This document shows positions 14,237 through 22,712 of a stretch of 26,937 bases of DNA, piece after piece (position 1 is the first letter of the stretch; each line of letters opens with the position of its first letter). This DNA comes from an uncultured Collinsella sp. (GTDB taxonomy: Bacteria > Actinomycetota > Coriobacteriia > Coriobacteriales > Coriobacteriaceae), in NCBI GenBank assembly GCA_902475375.1, contig CABRZC010000014.1, positions 1 to 26,937 on the forward strand. Reading direction: 5' to 3'. The notes below the pieces were generated by a model, which saw nothing but the letters and a program-made list of their open reading frames with translations, did no database searches and had not been told where the DNA came from. The translations under genes were made by a program, and so were the position numbers.

Positions 14237-15220
14237 ATGTCTCGGTATTGCGCCTCGTGCGGCAAGCTTCTTGAAGATAATGCCAAGTTCTGCACCTCGT
14301 GCGGTGCACCCGTTGAGCAAACAGCCGCGAGCGATAGCCAGCCCGCTTTTGAGCAGACCGGCTCCCTTGATACGCCGCAAGCCAAGGCGGACGACCCCCT
14401 CGCCTATAGCCCCGACCCCGCCGCAAGGACCGAAGCCGTCGAGACCACGCAGCGCATACCCGTCGCGAGCGGCTCGCCCCAACAGCAGCCGGCTCCCGCA
14501 TACGCGCCCGCTTCGCCACAGACCCCCGCTCCCAAAAAGAGCGGCACCGGGCCGCTTATCGCCGTTATCGTTGTGCTGGTGGCGATCATCATCGCCCTGG
14601 TCATCTTCTTTGCGATCAGACCGTTCGACAACGCCGCCACGCAGACGACTGCCGAGGTAGCTAAGCTGCACCATGACGTCGACGACGATGACCTAAAGCC
14701 TCTCGGCAATCCCAACAGCCTGTACGACGATGATGACGATGACGACGAGGATGGCGGCGAAGCAACGCTCTCTGAGCAGAACCTCTACCGTCGCCTGAGC
14801 GAATACTACGACCTGCTCGAAGATCTCGACAGCCAGGTCCGTGGCTGCGCGCAGAACTTCAACGGCAACTATCTGGAAGAGGATCGAACCACCCGTCAAA
14901 ATCTCGCCGACGTCGCCGAGCGCACGGAGGACACCATCGAGCAGTATTACGACATCGTCGAGGACCTGGACGTCCCGACGAGCTCCAAAAACTACAGCTC
15001 CTGGAAGGACATCATCGCCCTGTACGACGACCTGGATCACCGCATTGACGCAATCTGTGATGCCTGGGAGATCAGTCTGAAATACGCCAAGTCTGCGGAC
15101 CACAAGAATGAGATCGTGGCGCCGCTGTCGCGCGACAACGTGGCGGGCACCAATGACAATAAGTACCGCCTAGACTTTGAGGAGCGTTATCCCGGCGCCA
15201 AGCCTGTCGAGGTGAACTAG
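14237..15220 (+). CDS. zinc-ribbon single-pass membrane protein, function unknown
   Basis: 327 residues from the ATG at 14237, preceded by AAAGGAG. An N-terminal zinc ribbon (CASCGKLLEDNAKFCTSCG, residues 5-23, two CxxC knuckles) is followed by a Pro/Ala/Gln-rich linker to about 105. One membrane helix follows (PLIAVIVVLVAIIIALVIFF, about 111-130). The outer part begins with an Asp-rich stretch (about 155-180, a run of seven Asp) and then helical sequence rich in D, E, Y and N. This layout, cytoplasmic zinc ribbon then membrane helix then variable exterior, is common in Actinomycetota and Firmicutes with unknown job. It is the main plus-strand gene here, alone between tmk and topB. Confidence 0.7.
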   Translation: MSRYCASCGKLLEDNAKFCTSCGAPVEQTAASDSQPAFEQTGSLDTPQAKADDPLAYSPDPAARTEAVETTQRIPVASGSPQQQPAPAYAPASPQTPAPKKSGTGPLIAVIVVLVAIIIALVIFFAIRPFDNAATQTTAEVAKLHHDVDDDDLKPLGNPNSLYDDDDDDDEDGGEATLSEQNLYRRLSEYYDLLEDLDSQVRGCAQNFNGNYLEEDRTTRQNLADVAERTEDTIEQYYDIVEDLDVPTSSKNYSSWKDIIALYDDLDHRIDAICDAWEISLKYAKSADHKNEIVAPLSRDNVAGTNDNKYRLDFEERYPGAKPVEVN

Positions 15221-15238
15221 CGCTTTGTCGTTCCCGAG

Positions 15239-15296
15239 CCGGCAGTTAGGGACGTTCCTAAACTGCCGGCAGAAAAAGAACGTCCCTAACTGCCGG
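15239..15296. repeat. 19-bp inverted repeat with TAGGGAC core and nested CCGGCAG units
   Basis: CCGGCAGTTAGGGACGTTC (15239-15257) pairs exactly with 15278-15296. The loop contains the palindrome CTGCCGGCAG (15263-15272), giving four CCGGCAG/CTGCCGG units in 58 bases. It follows the stop of the zinc-ribbon gene and precedes the terminator at 15305. TTAGGGACGTT is shared exactly with 8100-8110. Confidence 0.65.
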
Positions 15297-15304
15297 TCAA
15301 AAAA

Positions 15305-15334
15305 ACGAGCGAGGATCGCGGGGTCCTCGCTCGT
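15305..15334. terminator. bidirectional intrinsic terminator between the zinc-ribbon gene and topB
   Basis: ACGAGCGAGGA (15305-15315) pairs with TCCTCGCTCGT (15324-15334), loop 8. It is flanked by A-rich sequence on the left and T7 on the right, so both converging transcripts meet a GC stem and U-tract. Confidence 0.9.
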
Positions 15335-15362
15335 TTTTTTGGGCAATGTTTCGACTGCGCCG

Positions 15363-17954
15363 TTACTTGTCGGCGGCCTTCTTGGCCGTCGTCTTCTTGG
15401 TGGTCGACTTCTTGGCAGTCGACTTTTTCGCCGTCGAAGTCTTCTTCGCAGCGGTCGTCTTCTTTGCCGTGCTCGCCTTGGTTGTGGTCTTGCGGCCGCG
15501 GGCGGGCTTCTTCTCCTTGGTCGGGCAGTCCATGTTGACGCAGATACGCCACGGACCGCGCGCCGTGTTGACCACCACGATGGGGGCGCCGCACTCGGGA
15601 CAGGTCTCGCCCGTCGCCTCGAGCTTGCCACGCGCCGGCAGCGGATAGCTCACGCCGCAGTCATCGTAGTTGGTGCAGCGGATAAAGCGCTTGCCGCTCT
15701 TCTCGCTCTTGTGCGCGATCAGGTCGCCATGGCGTCCGGCCTCGGCACACACCTTGCACTCGCCCACCTTAAGGTCGGGCTCGTAGTTGGTGGGGCACGT
15801 CGGGTTCACGCAGATCTCGAAAGCCTTCTGGCGGAACGGCTGACACTTAATGCGCGGCGCACCGCATTCGGGGCACACGGCGGCCTCGCCCTCGAGCGGG
15901 CTCACCTTGACGCCGCTCGGCACCGGATAGGTCACGTCGCAGTCGGGCCAGCCCATGCAGCCGATAAAGCTGCCGCGGGTCTTGGCGCTCGTCTTCATAA
16001 CCAGGTCCTTGCCGCACTTGGGGCAGGCGCCCACGCGCGCATCGGCCGTGACGGCGTCGCTGATGGCGTCGCCCAGCTCCTGCGTGTGCTTGAGCAGCTC
16101 GTCGAGCACGCCGGCCAGCAGCGCGCGCGAGTGCGTCACGACATGCTCTTCGGTGTCCTCGCCGCGCTCCACACGGGTCATGTCGCCGTCGAGCTCGCTG
16201 GTCATATCGGGGCTCGTGATGCGCGGGGCAAACTGCGTCAGCGCGTCGATGATGGCGATGCCCAGCTGGCTCGGCTCCACGGGATCGTTTTTGAGGTAGC
16301 GCACGGCGTACAGGCGCTCGATGATGCTCGCGCGCGTGGACTTGGTGCCCAGGCCGCGCTTTTCCATCTCCTGCACGAGCTTGCCCTGGCTGTAGCGCGC
16401 GGGCGGCTCGGTCTGCTTGGCCTCGAGCTTAATGTCGAACACGTCGACCGTGTCGCCCTGCTCCAGCGGAGGCATCTGCTCGTCGCGCTTGAGTCCGTAC
16501 GGGTACGCCTCGCGGAAACCCGGGGTCACGAGCACATCGCCCGAAGCCACGAACGGCTCACCGTTCACATCGAGCTCGAGCTTGGTGTTCTCGATAGTCG
16601 CGGGACCCATGAGCGTCGCCAGGAAGCGACGGGCGATGAGGTCGTAGAGCTTGCGCTGGCCGCCATCGAGCGTGGACGGATCGCCTTCGCCCGTGGGGTA
16701 GATGGGCGGGTGGTCGGTGGTCTCGACTTTGCCGCGCGTGGGCTTCATGGGGCCGGCGAGTACCTTTTTGCACACGGGCGCCAGCGCCGGGTTGATCTTT
16801 GCCAGGTCGCTCACCACGGCGCCCAGATCGAGCGTCGCAGGGTACACGGTGTTGTCGACACGCGGATAGCTGATGAGGCCCGCCATGTAGAGGGACTCGG
16901 CGATGCGCATGGTACGTGCAGGTGAGATGCCCTCGGCCGCGGCGGCAGCCTGCAGCGAGGTCGTCGCAAACGGGGTGGGCGGCTGCTGCTTGCGGGAGCG
17001 CTTGGTCACCGCGGCGACGGTTGCCGTCGTAGCGCCGTCGACGTGGCCGTACGCCGTCTCGGCAGCATCCTTGTCGGTAAAACGTGCCGTCTTGTGCGCA
17101 ATCTTAAAGCGGTCATCCTCGGCAGCACCCTGAGCGGCACCCATGCCGCGAATCTGCCAATAGTCCTCGGGCACAAACGCCATGCGCTCGCGCTCGCGCT
17201 CGACCACCAGGGCAAGCGTCGGCGTCTGCACGCGGCCGGCGGAGCGCACGTTGCCAAAGCCGCCAAACTTGGCGAGCGTCAGGTAGCGCGTGAGCACCGC
17301 ACCCCAAATGAGGTCGATGTGCTGGCGGCTCTCGCCGGCGTCGGCCAGATTCTGGTCGAGCGAGACAAGATTATCGAAGGCCTGCGTAATCTCGGCCTTG
17401 GTAAACGAAGAATACTGGGCGCGGGCGACCGGCAAGTCGGGCGCAACCTCGCGCACCTTGTTGAGGGCGTCCGAACCGATCAGTTCGCCCTCGCGGTCGA
17501 AGTCCGTGGCGATAATGACGCTGTCGGACTTCTTGGCAAGGTTCTTGAGCGAGCGGATGAGCTCCTTCTCGGCCGGCAGCTTAATGACGGGCGCCCAGGT
17601 GAGGTAAGGCAGGCTCTCGAGCTTCCAGCCCTTGATGGAGATACCATCGGCAAGAAACGGCTTGCGCTTGGTGTCGTAGGGCGGACGTGCCAGGCCATCG
17701 GGCATATCGGCCGGCAGCATCTCGCCGTCCTCGGTGACCGAATACCAGCCCAGCTTTTTATCGAACAGCACGCTGTCGCAAAAATCGGGCGCAAGGATGT
17801 GACCGGCAAGGCCGATCGTCACGCACTCCTCGCCCTTCCACTCAAAACGGTAGATGGCGGTGTTGTACACCTTGTCCTTTTTGGGCTTGCCCGTGGACAG
17901 ACGCTCGGCAATCTGACGCGCGGCGTCGTTTTTCTCGGCGATGATGAGCTTCAA
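15363..17954 (-). CDS. topB: type IA DNA topoisomerase (topoisomerase III-like) with zinc fingers and lysine-rich tail
   Basis: 863 residues. It relaxes or decatenates DNA by single-strand passage. TOPRIM residues: E7 in IIAEKN, and D151/D153 in TDFDREGELIG. The active-site tyrosine is Y363 in LISYPRVDN; the usual motif is YPRTDS, so Val and Asn replace Thr and Ser. VRSAGRVQTPTLALV is typical. Four zinc modules occupy about 635-815 (for example CPKCG...CMGWPDC and CPECG...CVNMDC). The last 48 residues are a histone-H1-like tail of Lys, Thr, Ala repeats. The start codon is TTG at 17954, with GGAG 6 bases upstream, and no alternative ATG fits the family N-terminus. It follows hypB by 54 bases. 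Confidence 0.9.
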   Translation of the reverse strand: MKLIIAEKNDAARQIAERLSTGKPKKDKVYNTAIYRFEWKGEECVTIGLAGHILAPDFCDSVLFDKKLGWYSVTEDGEMLPADMPDGLARPPYDTKRKPFLADGISIKGWKLESLPYLTWAPVIKLPAEKELIRSLKNLAKKSDSVIIATDFDREGELIGSDALNKVREVAPDLPVARAQYSSFTKAEITQAFDNLVSLDQNLADAGESRQHIDLIWGAVLTRYLTLAKFGGFGNVRSAGRVQTPTLALVVERERERMAFVPEDYWQIRGMGAAQGAAEDDRFKIAHKTARFTDKDAAETAYGHVDGATTATVAAVTKRSRKQQPPTPFATTSLQAAAAAEGISPARTMRIAESLYMAGLISYPRVDNTVYPATLDLGAVVSDLAKINPALAPVCKKVLAGPMKPTRGKVETTDHPPIYPTGEGDPSTLDGGQRKLYDLIARRFLATLMGPATIENTKLELDVNGEPFVASGDVLVTPGFREAYPYGLKRDEQMPPLEQGDTVDVFDIKLEAKQTEPPARYSQGKLVQEMEKRGLGTKSTRASIIERLYAVRYLKNDPVEPSQLGIAIIDALTQFAPRITSPDMTSELDGDMTRVERGEDTEEHVVTHSRALLAGVLDELLKHTQELGDAISDAVTADARVGACPKCGKDLVMKTSAKTRGSFIGCMGWPDCDVTYPVPSGVKVSPLEGEAAVCPECGAPRIKCQPFRQKAFEICVNPTCPTNYEPDLKVGECKVCAEAGRHGDLIAHKSEKSGKRFIRCTNYDDCGVSYPLPARGKLEATGETCPECGAPIVVVNTARGPWRICVNMDCPTKEKKPARGRKTTTKASTAKKTTAAKKTSTAKKSTAKKSTTKKTTAKKAADK

Positions 17955-18008
17955 AAGAGGCTCCTATCTCGTATCTCTGCGGCTACGCCCGCCCGTATGG
18001 CGGCCGAC

Positions 18009-18692
18009 TTACGCCCTTGCTTGCTCAATCTGCCCGATGAGCCAATCGCACCAGGCATCCATGCCCTCGCCCTTGCGCGCGCTCACGGCAAACCGCGGCG
18101 CCTGCGGATTGAGGTCATCGAGTGTCTTAGTATACCTATCCATGTCAAAATCGAAAGCCGGAGCCACGTCGACCTTGTTGAGCAGCTGCGCGCCGGCGTG
18201 CTGGAAGATGCCCGGGTACTTGATGGGCTTGTCGTCGCCCTCGGGCACCGAGAGAATCATGATGGACAGGTTCTCGCCCAGGTCAAAGTCGACCGGGCAG
18301 ACCAGGTTACCCACGTTTTCGATAAAGATGACGTCGATGTTCTCCAGACCCACAGCCTGGTCGAAGGCATCGACGGCCTCCATGATCATGTTGCCCTCGA
18401 GGTGGCACAGGCCGCCCGTGTTGATCTGGATGGCGGACATGCCGGCTTCCTTCATGGTGATGGCGTCGACATCCGAGGCGATATCGCCCTCGATGACGGC
18501 GCAACGCAGGCCGGCTTTGTCACGCAGGCGCTCGTTGGTGCCCAGAATCGTAGTGGTCTTACCCGAGCCGGGGCTCGACAGCACGTTGATCACGTAGGTG
18601 TTCGTCTGCTCAAATCGCTGACGCAGCTGATCTGCCAGGCGCTCGTTGCGCGACAGAATCGGCGATGCAATATCAATCGTTTTCTCGGCCAT
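18009..18692 (-). CDS. hypB: hydrogenase nickel incorporation GTPase HypB
   Basis: 227 residues. SIMIBI-class GTPase that, with HypA, loads nickel into NiFe hydrogenase. It has the P-loop SSPGSGKTTT (39-48), EGDIASDVDA, the metal site GLCHLEG with C96 and H97, a third ligand C132 in LVCPVDFD, and NKVDVAP for guanine recognition. The family's N-terminal His-rich storage stretch and CxxCGC site are absent; it begins directly with the core. AAGGAG lies 8 bases before the ATG. It follows hypA by 55 bases. hypCDEF and hydrogenase subunits are not in the window. Relatives can also serve urease. Confidence 0.93.
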   Translation of the reverse strand: MAEKTIDIASPILSRNERLADQLRQRFEQTNTYVINVLSSPGSGKTTTILGTNERLRDKAGLRCAVIEGDIASDVDAITMKEAGMSAIQINTGGLCHLEGNMIMEAVDAFDQAVGLENIDVIFIENVGNLVCPVDFDLGENLSIMILSVPEGDDKPIKYPGIFQHAGAQLLNKVDVAPAFDFDMDRYTKTLDDLNPQAPRFAVSARKGEGMDAWCDWLIGQIEQARA

Positions 18693-18747
18693 ACTTAGCG
18701 CTCCTTACTTTGGCCCCTTTATACCCCATCACCAGATGGCTAGCGGG

Positions 18748-19104
18748 CTAATCGTCGGGGGTTTCGATTTCGATACTTGCGATATCGAGCTCGCGGCCGT
18801 GCAGTAGGCGCACGTTGGCACCACCACACTGGGGACAGCGACAGTGGAAGCGATCGTGGTCGAAAACCTCGCCGCAGTCCAGACACTCGCTTTGTGGATG
18901 GACCTCCTCCACGGCAAGCTCGCAGCCGCGCGTGAGCGGATCCTCGTCGCGAAACGTCTCCCACGCAAAGTCGAGCGCCTCGCGCACAACTTCGGTCATA
19001 TCCCCGATACGCAGCGTTACCAAAACGGCGCGCGAGGCCCCCGCCCCACGCGCCGCGCGAATCACTGTATCGAGTATGCCGTTGACAATGCCAACCTCGT
19101 GCAT
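18748..19104 (-). CDS. hypA: hydrogenase nickel metallochaperone HypA
   Basis: 118 residues. The N-terminal MHE supplies the nickel ligands (His2, Glu3). The zinc site is formed by CLDC and CPQC (about residues 74-93) around DHDRFHCR. It hands nickel to HypB and the hydrogenase large subunit. GAGGAG within the end of tatC precedes the ATG by 9 bases, and the gap to tatC is 6 bases, so it is translated from the tat transcript. Confidence 0.93.
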   Translation of the reverse strand: MHEVGIVNGILDTVIRAARGAGASRAVLVTLRIGDMTEVVREALDFAWETFRDEDPLTRGCELAVEEVHPQSECLDCGEVFDHDRFHCRCPQCGGANVRLLHGRELDIASIEIETPDD

Positions 19105-19110
19105 ACCGAT

Positions 19111-19902
19111 TTACTCCTCGTCGTCCTCGTCGTCCGAGAACAGGTCCAGACGGCTCACGAACAGGCCCTCCTTGCCCTCGCGCGCGGTAATGACCACGCG
19201 AGCGATGGCGAGCGAAATCTCGTAGAGCGAGAGCAGGGCGCCATACATGAGACCCAGCGTAACGGGCGAGCCGTCGGGCGTAATCACAGCCGAGCCCACA
19301 AGCAGGCCAACGTATACATAACGCCAGGCACTGCGGAAAGCAGCGTAGGACACGATGTGGAAGACGGACAGGTAGAAGATGATGAGCGGCAGCTCAAACG
19401 CCACACCAAAGCCGATCATAAAGAGCAGCTCCATGTTGACGTAGTTCTCCAGATCGGGCAGCGCCGTGGCGACGGCCGAGGTCTCGCCGATGAGCCACTC
19501 AAAGCCTGCCGGGATAATGATGAAGTAGCAGAAGATGGCACCCAGGAAGAACAGCACCGTCGAGGCGAGCACCGTGGGCACGACCCATTTGCGCTCGTTG
19601 GGACGCAGTGCCGGCAGGAAAAATGCCAGAATCTGCCAGATGATCATGGGCGTGCACATGACCACGGCCATCTTGATGGCCAGCGAGAAGCGCAGCCCAA
19701 AGCCGCCGAGCGTGGTGGTGATGTAGAACTTACCGTCCGGCACAAAGGAGCGGATGGGGTCTTCCAGGATGTCGAGCACCACGGGCGTGGCGAAATACAG
19801 CACGATGGCGGCGGCAAACACCGACACGACCACGATGGTCAGGCGGCGACGGAGCTCGCCCAGGTGATCGAAGAGCGGCATGCGCGCAGGTCCGATAGGC
19901 AT
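19111..19902 (-). CDS. tatC: twin-arginine translocase subunit TatC
   Basis: 263 residues with six membrane helices, first at about 21-42. The N-terminal FDHLGELRRRL motif, which contacts twin-arginine signal peptides, is present at about 11-21. The PxxxxxxxFLP-type segment (FFLPALRPNERKW) and VITPDGSPVT near the last helices are standard. The C-terminus is acidic (DDEDDEE). Its ATG shares one base with the tatA stop (TAATG), so translation is probably coupled. Confidence 0.95.
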   Translation of the reverse strand: MPIGPARMPLFDHLGELRRRLTIVVVSVFAAAIVLYFATPVVLDILEDPIRSFVPDGKFYITTTLGGFGLRFSLAIKMAVVMCTPMIIWQILAFFLPALRPNERKWVVPTVLASTVLFFLGAIFCYFIIIPAGFEWLIGETSAVATALPDLENYVNMELLFMIGFGVAFELPLIIFYLSVFHIVSYAAFRSAWRYVYVGLLVGSAVITPDGSPVTLGLMYGALLSLYEISLAIARVVITAREGKEGLFVSRLDLFSDDEDDEE

Positions 19903-20468
19903 TACTCATCGCCTCCCTTCGGGGCGTCGGCGGCAACGGCGTCGTCCTCGGCCTCGAGCTCGCGAGCGAGCTGGTCGACGACGGCCTTGCGCTTGCGGGG
20001 ACGACGGGCGTAGAGGTCAGCCGTCGTGGGCTCTGCCGGCTCGGGCTCGGGCTCTGCAGCAGGCTCGGGCTCGACGGCAGCAGCAGGCTCTGTACCCTCG
20101 GCCTCATCAACAGCGCCTTCGCCCTCAGCAGCACCCTCGCTTGCGGCCTTCTCGGCAGCAAGACGGGCGCGACGCTCGGCAAAGGTCTCCTTCTTGGCGG
20201 GCGCTGCCGTCTCGGCGGCATCCTCGTCCGCATCGGAATCGTCGTCGGTCGCAGCAGTCTTCTTGGGCTTGACCGGGGCCGACGCGGCCTCGCTCACCGG
20301 ATCGATAATCTCGGACTGAACAACGGCCGTCATCTTTTCCTGCGTCTCGCGGAACTGACGGATGGCACGGCCGATCGTGCGGCCCATCTGCGGGAGCTTA
20401 TCCGGGCCAAACAGCAAAAAGCCGAAGACCACGATGATCGCGAGCTCACCCTCTCCAATACCAAACAC
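19902..20468 (-). CDS. tatA: TatA/TatB-family translocase subunit with long acidic tail
   Basis: 188 residues from GTG 20468, chosen because GGAGG lies 5 bases upstream and the peptide then begins FGIGEGELAII as the family does; an ATG overlapping at 20470 is out of frame. One membrane helix (7-20), the hinge VFGFLLFGPDKLPQMG, and an amphipathic helix follow. The acidic residue early in the helix and the length favour a TatB-like role, though a single such subunit may do both jobs. Residues 60-188 are Ala/Glu/Pro-rich, with repeated EPEPAAEPEPEP, and likely disordered. The gene symbol is the family name; TatA versus TatB is unresolved. Confidence 0.85.
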   Translation of the reverse strand: MFGIGEGELAIIVVFGFLLFGPDKLPQMGRTIGRAIRQFRETQEKMTAVVQSEIIDPVSEAASAPVKPKKTAATDDDSDADEDAAETAAPAKKETFAERRARLAAEKAASEGAAEGEGAVDEAEGTEPAAAVEPEPAAEPEPEPAEPTTADLYARRPRKRKAVVDQLARELEAEDDAVAADAPKGGDE

Positions 20469-20549
20469 ACATACCTCCAAGGCTCGATGTGAGTCGAGCC
20501 CGCACCGCGCCATTCGGCCGGAACTCGTCTATTCATTCGGTCAAGTATA

Positions 20550-20577
20550 GCGCCCGGACGCCAAAACGTCCGAGCGC
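20550..20577. repeat. hairpin upstream of the tat genes
   Basis: CGGACG (20555-20560) pairs with CGTCCG (20567-20572), extended by GCGC on each side with one mismatch, loop CCAAAA. On minus it is followed by CTATACTTGACC, so it might end STAS transcription or shape the tat leader. Role undecided. Confidence 0.35.
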
Positions 20578-20621
20578 ATCACAAACATATGCCAAACGGC
20601 ACGCCCTTTTGGGGGCAAAGA

Positions 20622-20936
20622 TTATGCAGCGGTGATCGAAATCTCCTGGTCGACGCCCAACAGCTGAACCACGCGCATCACCGGGGGCTGCACGTTGACG
20701 CAGCTAAAACGCTTACCATGATCAGCTGCGTGGTGTGCGGCGCCCACAAGCACGCCAATGCCCGTCGAATCGATGTAGCTCACCTGGGCAAAATCGAGCT
20801 CAACGGCCTCAGTGGGCTGCTCGAGCGCCAGGTCGATGGCATTGCGCAGGCTATCGGCGTTAGAGATATCGATCTCACCGGTCACCTTAATGGTGTAGAG
20901 CTCTGGCGTGGGGTTTGTGGAAATACCCAAATCCAT
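20622..20936 (-). CDS. STAS-domain anti-sigma factor antagonist-like protein
   Basis: 104 residues, one STAS domain, the size of SpoIIAA/RsbV. Strand-helix pattern includes LYTIKVTGEIDISNADSLRNAI. The regulatory serine motif is intact in SYIDSTGIGVLVGA (Ser about 57), where kinase phosphorylation normally switches binding to an anti-sigma factor. AAAGGAG precedes the ATG. No anti-sigma kinase or sigma gene is nearby, so its partner must be elsewhere. It follows the aminotransferase gene by 66 bases on the same strand. Confidence 0.85.
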   Translation of the reverse strand: MDLGISTNPTPELYTIKVTGEIDISNADSLRNAIDLALEQPTEAVELDFAQVSYIDSTGIGVLVGAAHHAADHGKRFSCVNVQPPVMRVVQLLGVDQEISITAA

Positions 20937-21002
20937 GTATACGCTCCTTTACGTATCGAAAGTGCGGATAGTACTAGGCGCGGACTTGCGGGGCCCTACG
21001 CG

Positions 21003-22307
21003 TTAGGCGCGCTCGGCACGCGCAAGCTCGGCAGCGACAAGCTTAACGGCCAGCACCAGCACATCGAGCGCGGCCTCCAGGTCCTCGACCGTGGGATAGC
21101 TCGGCGCGATGCGGATGTTGGTGTCGCGCGGGTCCTTGCCATAGGGCCAAGTGGCACCGGCCGGCGTGAGCTTGACGCCCAGGTCGGCGCAAAGCGCGGC
21201 GACCTTTTGGGCCGAGCCCTCGGGACCATCGAAGCTTACAAAGTAGCCGCCGCGGGGGTGCGTCCAGGTGGCGCAGCCCGTGTCGCCCAGGCCCTCGGTG
21301 AGCTTGCGCTCGACGGCCTCAAAGCGCGGGCGCAGGAACTCGGCATGCTTTTTCATGTGCTCCTTAACCGCCTCGATGGTGGGAAGGAAGCGCACGTGAC
21401 GCAGCTGGTTGAGCTTGTCGGCGCTGATGAGGCCAGCCTTCAGGCGCTTGGAGAACTCCGCGATAACCGCGGGGCTCGCACCGATAAAGCCGATGCCGGC
21501 GCCCGGGAAGGTGATCTTGGACGTCGAGGCAAAGGCCACCACACGGTCCTCGGTGCCCGCCGCGCGAGCGAGGTCAAAGATGTTTGCGAGCTCGTCGGTC
21601 TCGTCGTACAGGTCGTGCACGCAGTAGGCGTTGTCCCAGAAGATGCGAAAATCGGGCGCGGCCGTGGGCATCTCGACCAGGCGACGCACGGTGTCCTCGC
21701 TAAAGGTGATGCCCGTGGGGTTGGAATACTTGGGCACGCACCAGATACCCTTGATGGAATCATCGGCGGCAACGAGGCGCTCAATCTCGTCCATATCGGG
21801 GCCGTTGTCGGTCATCGCGACGGGAACGTTCTCGATGCCCAGGTCGGCGGTGATGCCAAAATGACGGTCGTAGCCGGGGACGGGGCACAGGAACTTGACC
21901 TTCTTGCCGTCGTGCGCGGCCTCGTAGGCATCCCAGGGCTCGCTGCCGCACGAGCCGCAGCGCCAGAACATGCCGGCGATGTCATGCTCGATCAGGAGGC
22001 TCGATGAGCCCAGCACGAGCGTCTGCTCGGCGGGGCAGCCCAGGAACTCCCCTGCCAGCTTGCGAGCCGAGGGAATGCCCTCGAAGCAGCCGTAGTTGGA
22101 GCAGTCGACATTGCCGTCGTGCAGATCGGCATCGGCATTGAGGATATCGAGCATGGGTCGAGAGATGTCCACCTGGGAGGGCGACGGCTTGCCGCGGGCC
22201 ATGTCGAGCGCCAGGCCCTTGGCCTTGACCTCGGCGACCTCGGCTTTGAGCGCCTCGATGGCGGCATCGAGTTCGGTGGTTTCCATCTTCTGGTAGATCG
22301 TCTGCAT
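21003..22307 (-). CDS. aspartate aminotransferase, subgroup Ic (PLP-dependent)
   Basis: 434 residues, the length of the actinobacterial class I subgroup c aspartate aminotransferases. It exchanges amino groups between aspartate and 2-oxoglutarate. Visible PLP-site residues: Lys264 in STSKITFPGAGIGF (Schiff base), Asp225 in FWDNAYCVHDLY, Asn196 in YSNPTG, and a C-terminal Arg in NIRIAPSYP that binds the substrate carboxylate. The N-terminal MARGKPSPSQVD and GSSSLLIEHDI are typical. The ATG at 22307 follows AAAGG by 9 bases; the in-frame ATG at 22286 is a weaker choice. A TATACT -10-like site lies on minus at 22355-22350. Substrate could be another amino acid. Confidence 0.85.
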   Translation of the reverse strand: MQTIYQKMETTELDAAIEALKAEVAEVKAKGLALDMARGKPSPSQVDISRPMLDILNADADLHDGNVDCSNYGCFEGIPSARKLAGEFLGCPAEQTLVLGSSSLLIEHDIAGMFWRCGSCGSEPWDAYEAAHDGKKVKFLCPVPGYDRHFGITADLGIENVPVAMTDNGPDMDEIERLVAADDSIKGIWCVPKYSNPTGITFSEDTVRRLVEMPTAAPDFRIFWDNAYCVHDLYDETDELANIFDLARAAGTEDRVVAFASTSKITFPGAGIGFIGASPAVIAEFSKRLKAGLISADKLNQLRHVRFLPTIEAVKEHMKKHAEFLRPRFEAVERKLTEGLGDTGCATWTHPRGGYFVSFDGPEGSAQKVAALCADLGVKLTPAGATWPYGKDPRDTNIRIAPSYPTVEDLEAALDVLVLAVKLVAAELARAERA

Positions 22308-22457
22308 GGGGTGCGACCTTTCGCGAAGCGGTACGTTGCAGTTCGTCTAAGTATAGACCGCCATCGTCGCAACGTTATGAAGCCGTGATAGATTAAGTTC
22401 ATCGCAATCAATTACGAATCGCCGCGCATGCCGGCGTGGGGCGCCCAAGGAGGCACT

Positions 22458-22712
22458 ATGGAGTACGGATCGTTTCAGGCCGAGGAATTCGGCGACTTGC
22501 AGCGCCTGGTCGACGGACTGTTTTACGACCGCCACGCCATCGACCGCCTGGATCTGATCGTACAGGCCGAAATCTTGGACCTGGCGCCCGACCTCATGGA
22601 GATCGTGAACCTTTTGCCGCCCGGCTACTACGACCGCCAGTCACTTTGCGACCAGCTCAACTCCGCCTTGGCCGCCCACGGCTGGGGCGCCGTCTACGGA
22701 ACGGTAGAATAA
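22458..22712 (+). CDS. small conserved-looking hypothetical protein
   Basis: 84 residues, acidic, soluble, with no Lys at all. The ATG at 22458 has AAGGAGG just upstream. Helical sequence (FGDLQRLVDGLFYDRHAIDR, then VQAEILDLAPDLMEIVNLLPP) is followed by GYYDRQSLCDQLNSALAAHG. Good codon usage and the strong ribosome site support a real gene. No family recognised. It is divergent from the aminotransferase gene, sharing a 150-base upstream region, and is followed by palindromic element copy 2. Confidence 0.6.
   Translation: MEYGSFQAEEFGDLQRLVDGLFYDRHAIDRLDLIVQAEILDLAPDLMEIVNLLPPGYYDRQSLCDQLNSALAAHGWGAVYGTVE

Noticed and set aside
15225..18698. Long plus-strand frames opposite topB and hypB
   Set aside because: Antisense shadows; composition is His/Arg/Leu/Ala/Gly-rich without family motifs, whereas topB and hypB are complete on minus.
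20589..22007. 472-codon plus frame opposite the STAS and aminotransferase genes
   Set aside because: Antisense shadow with no ribosome site or recognisable motif.
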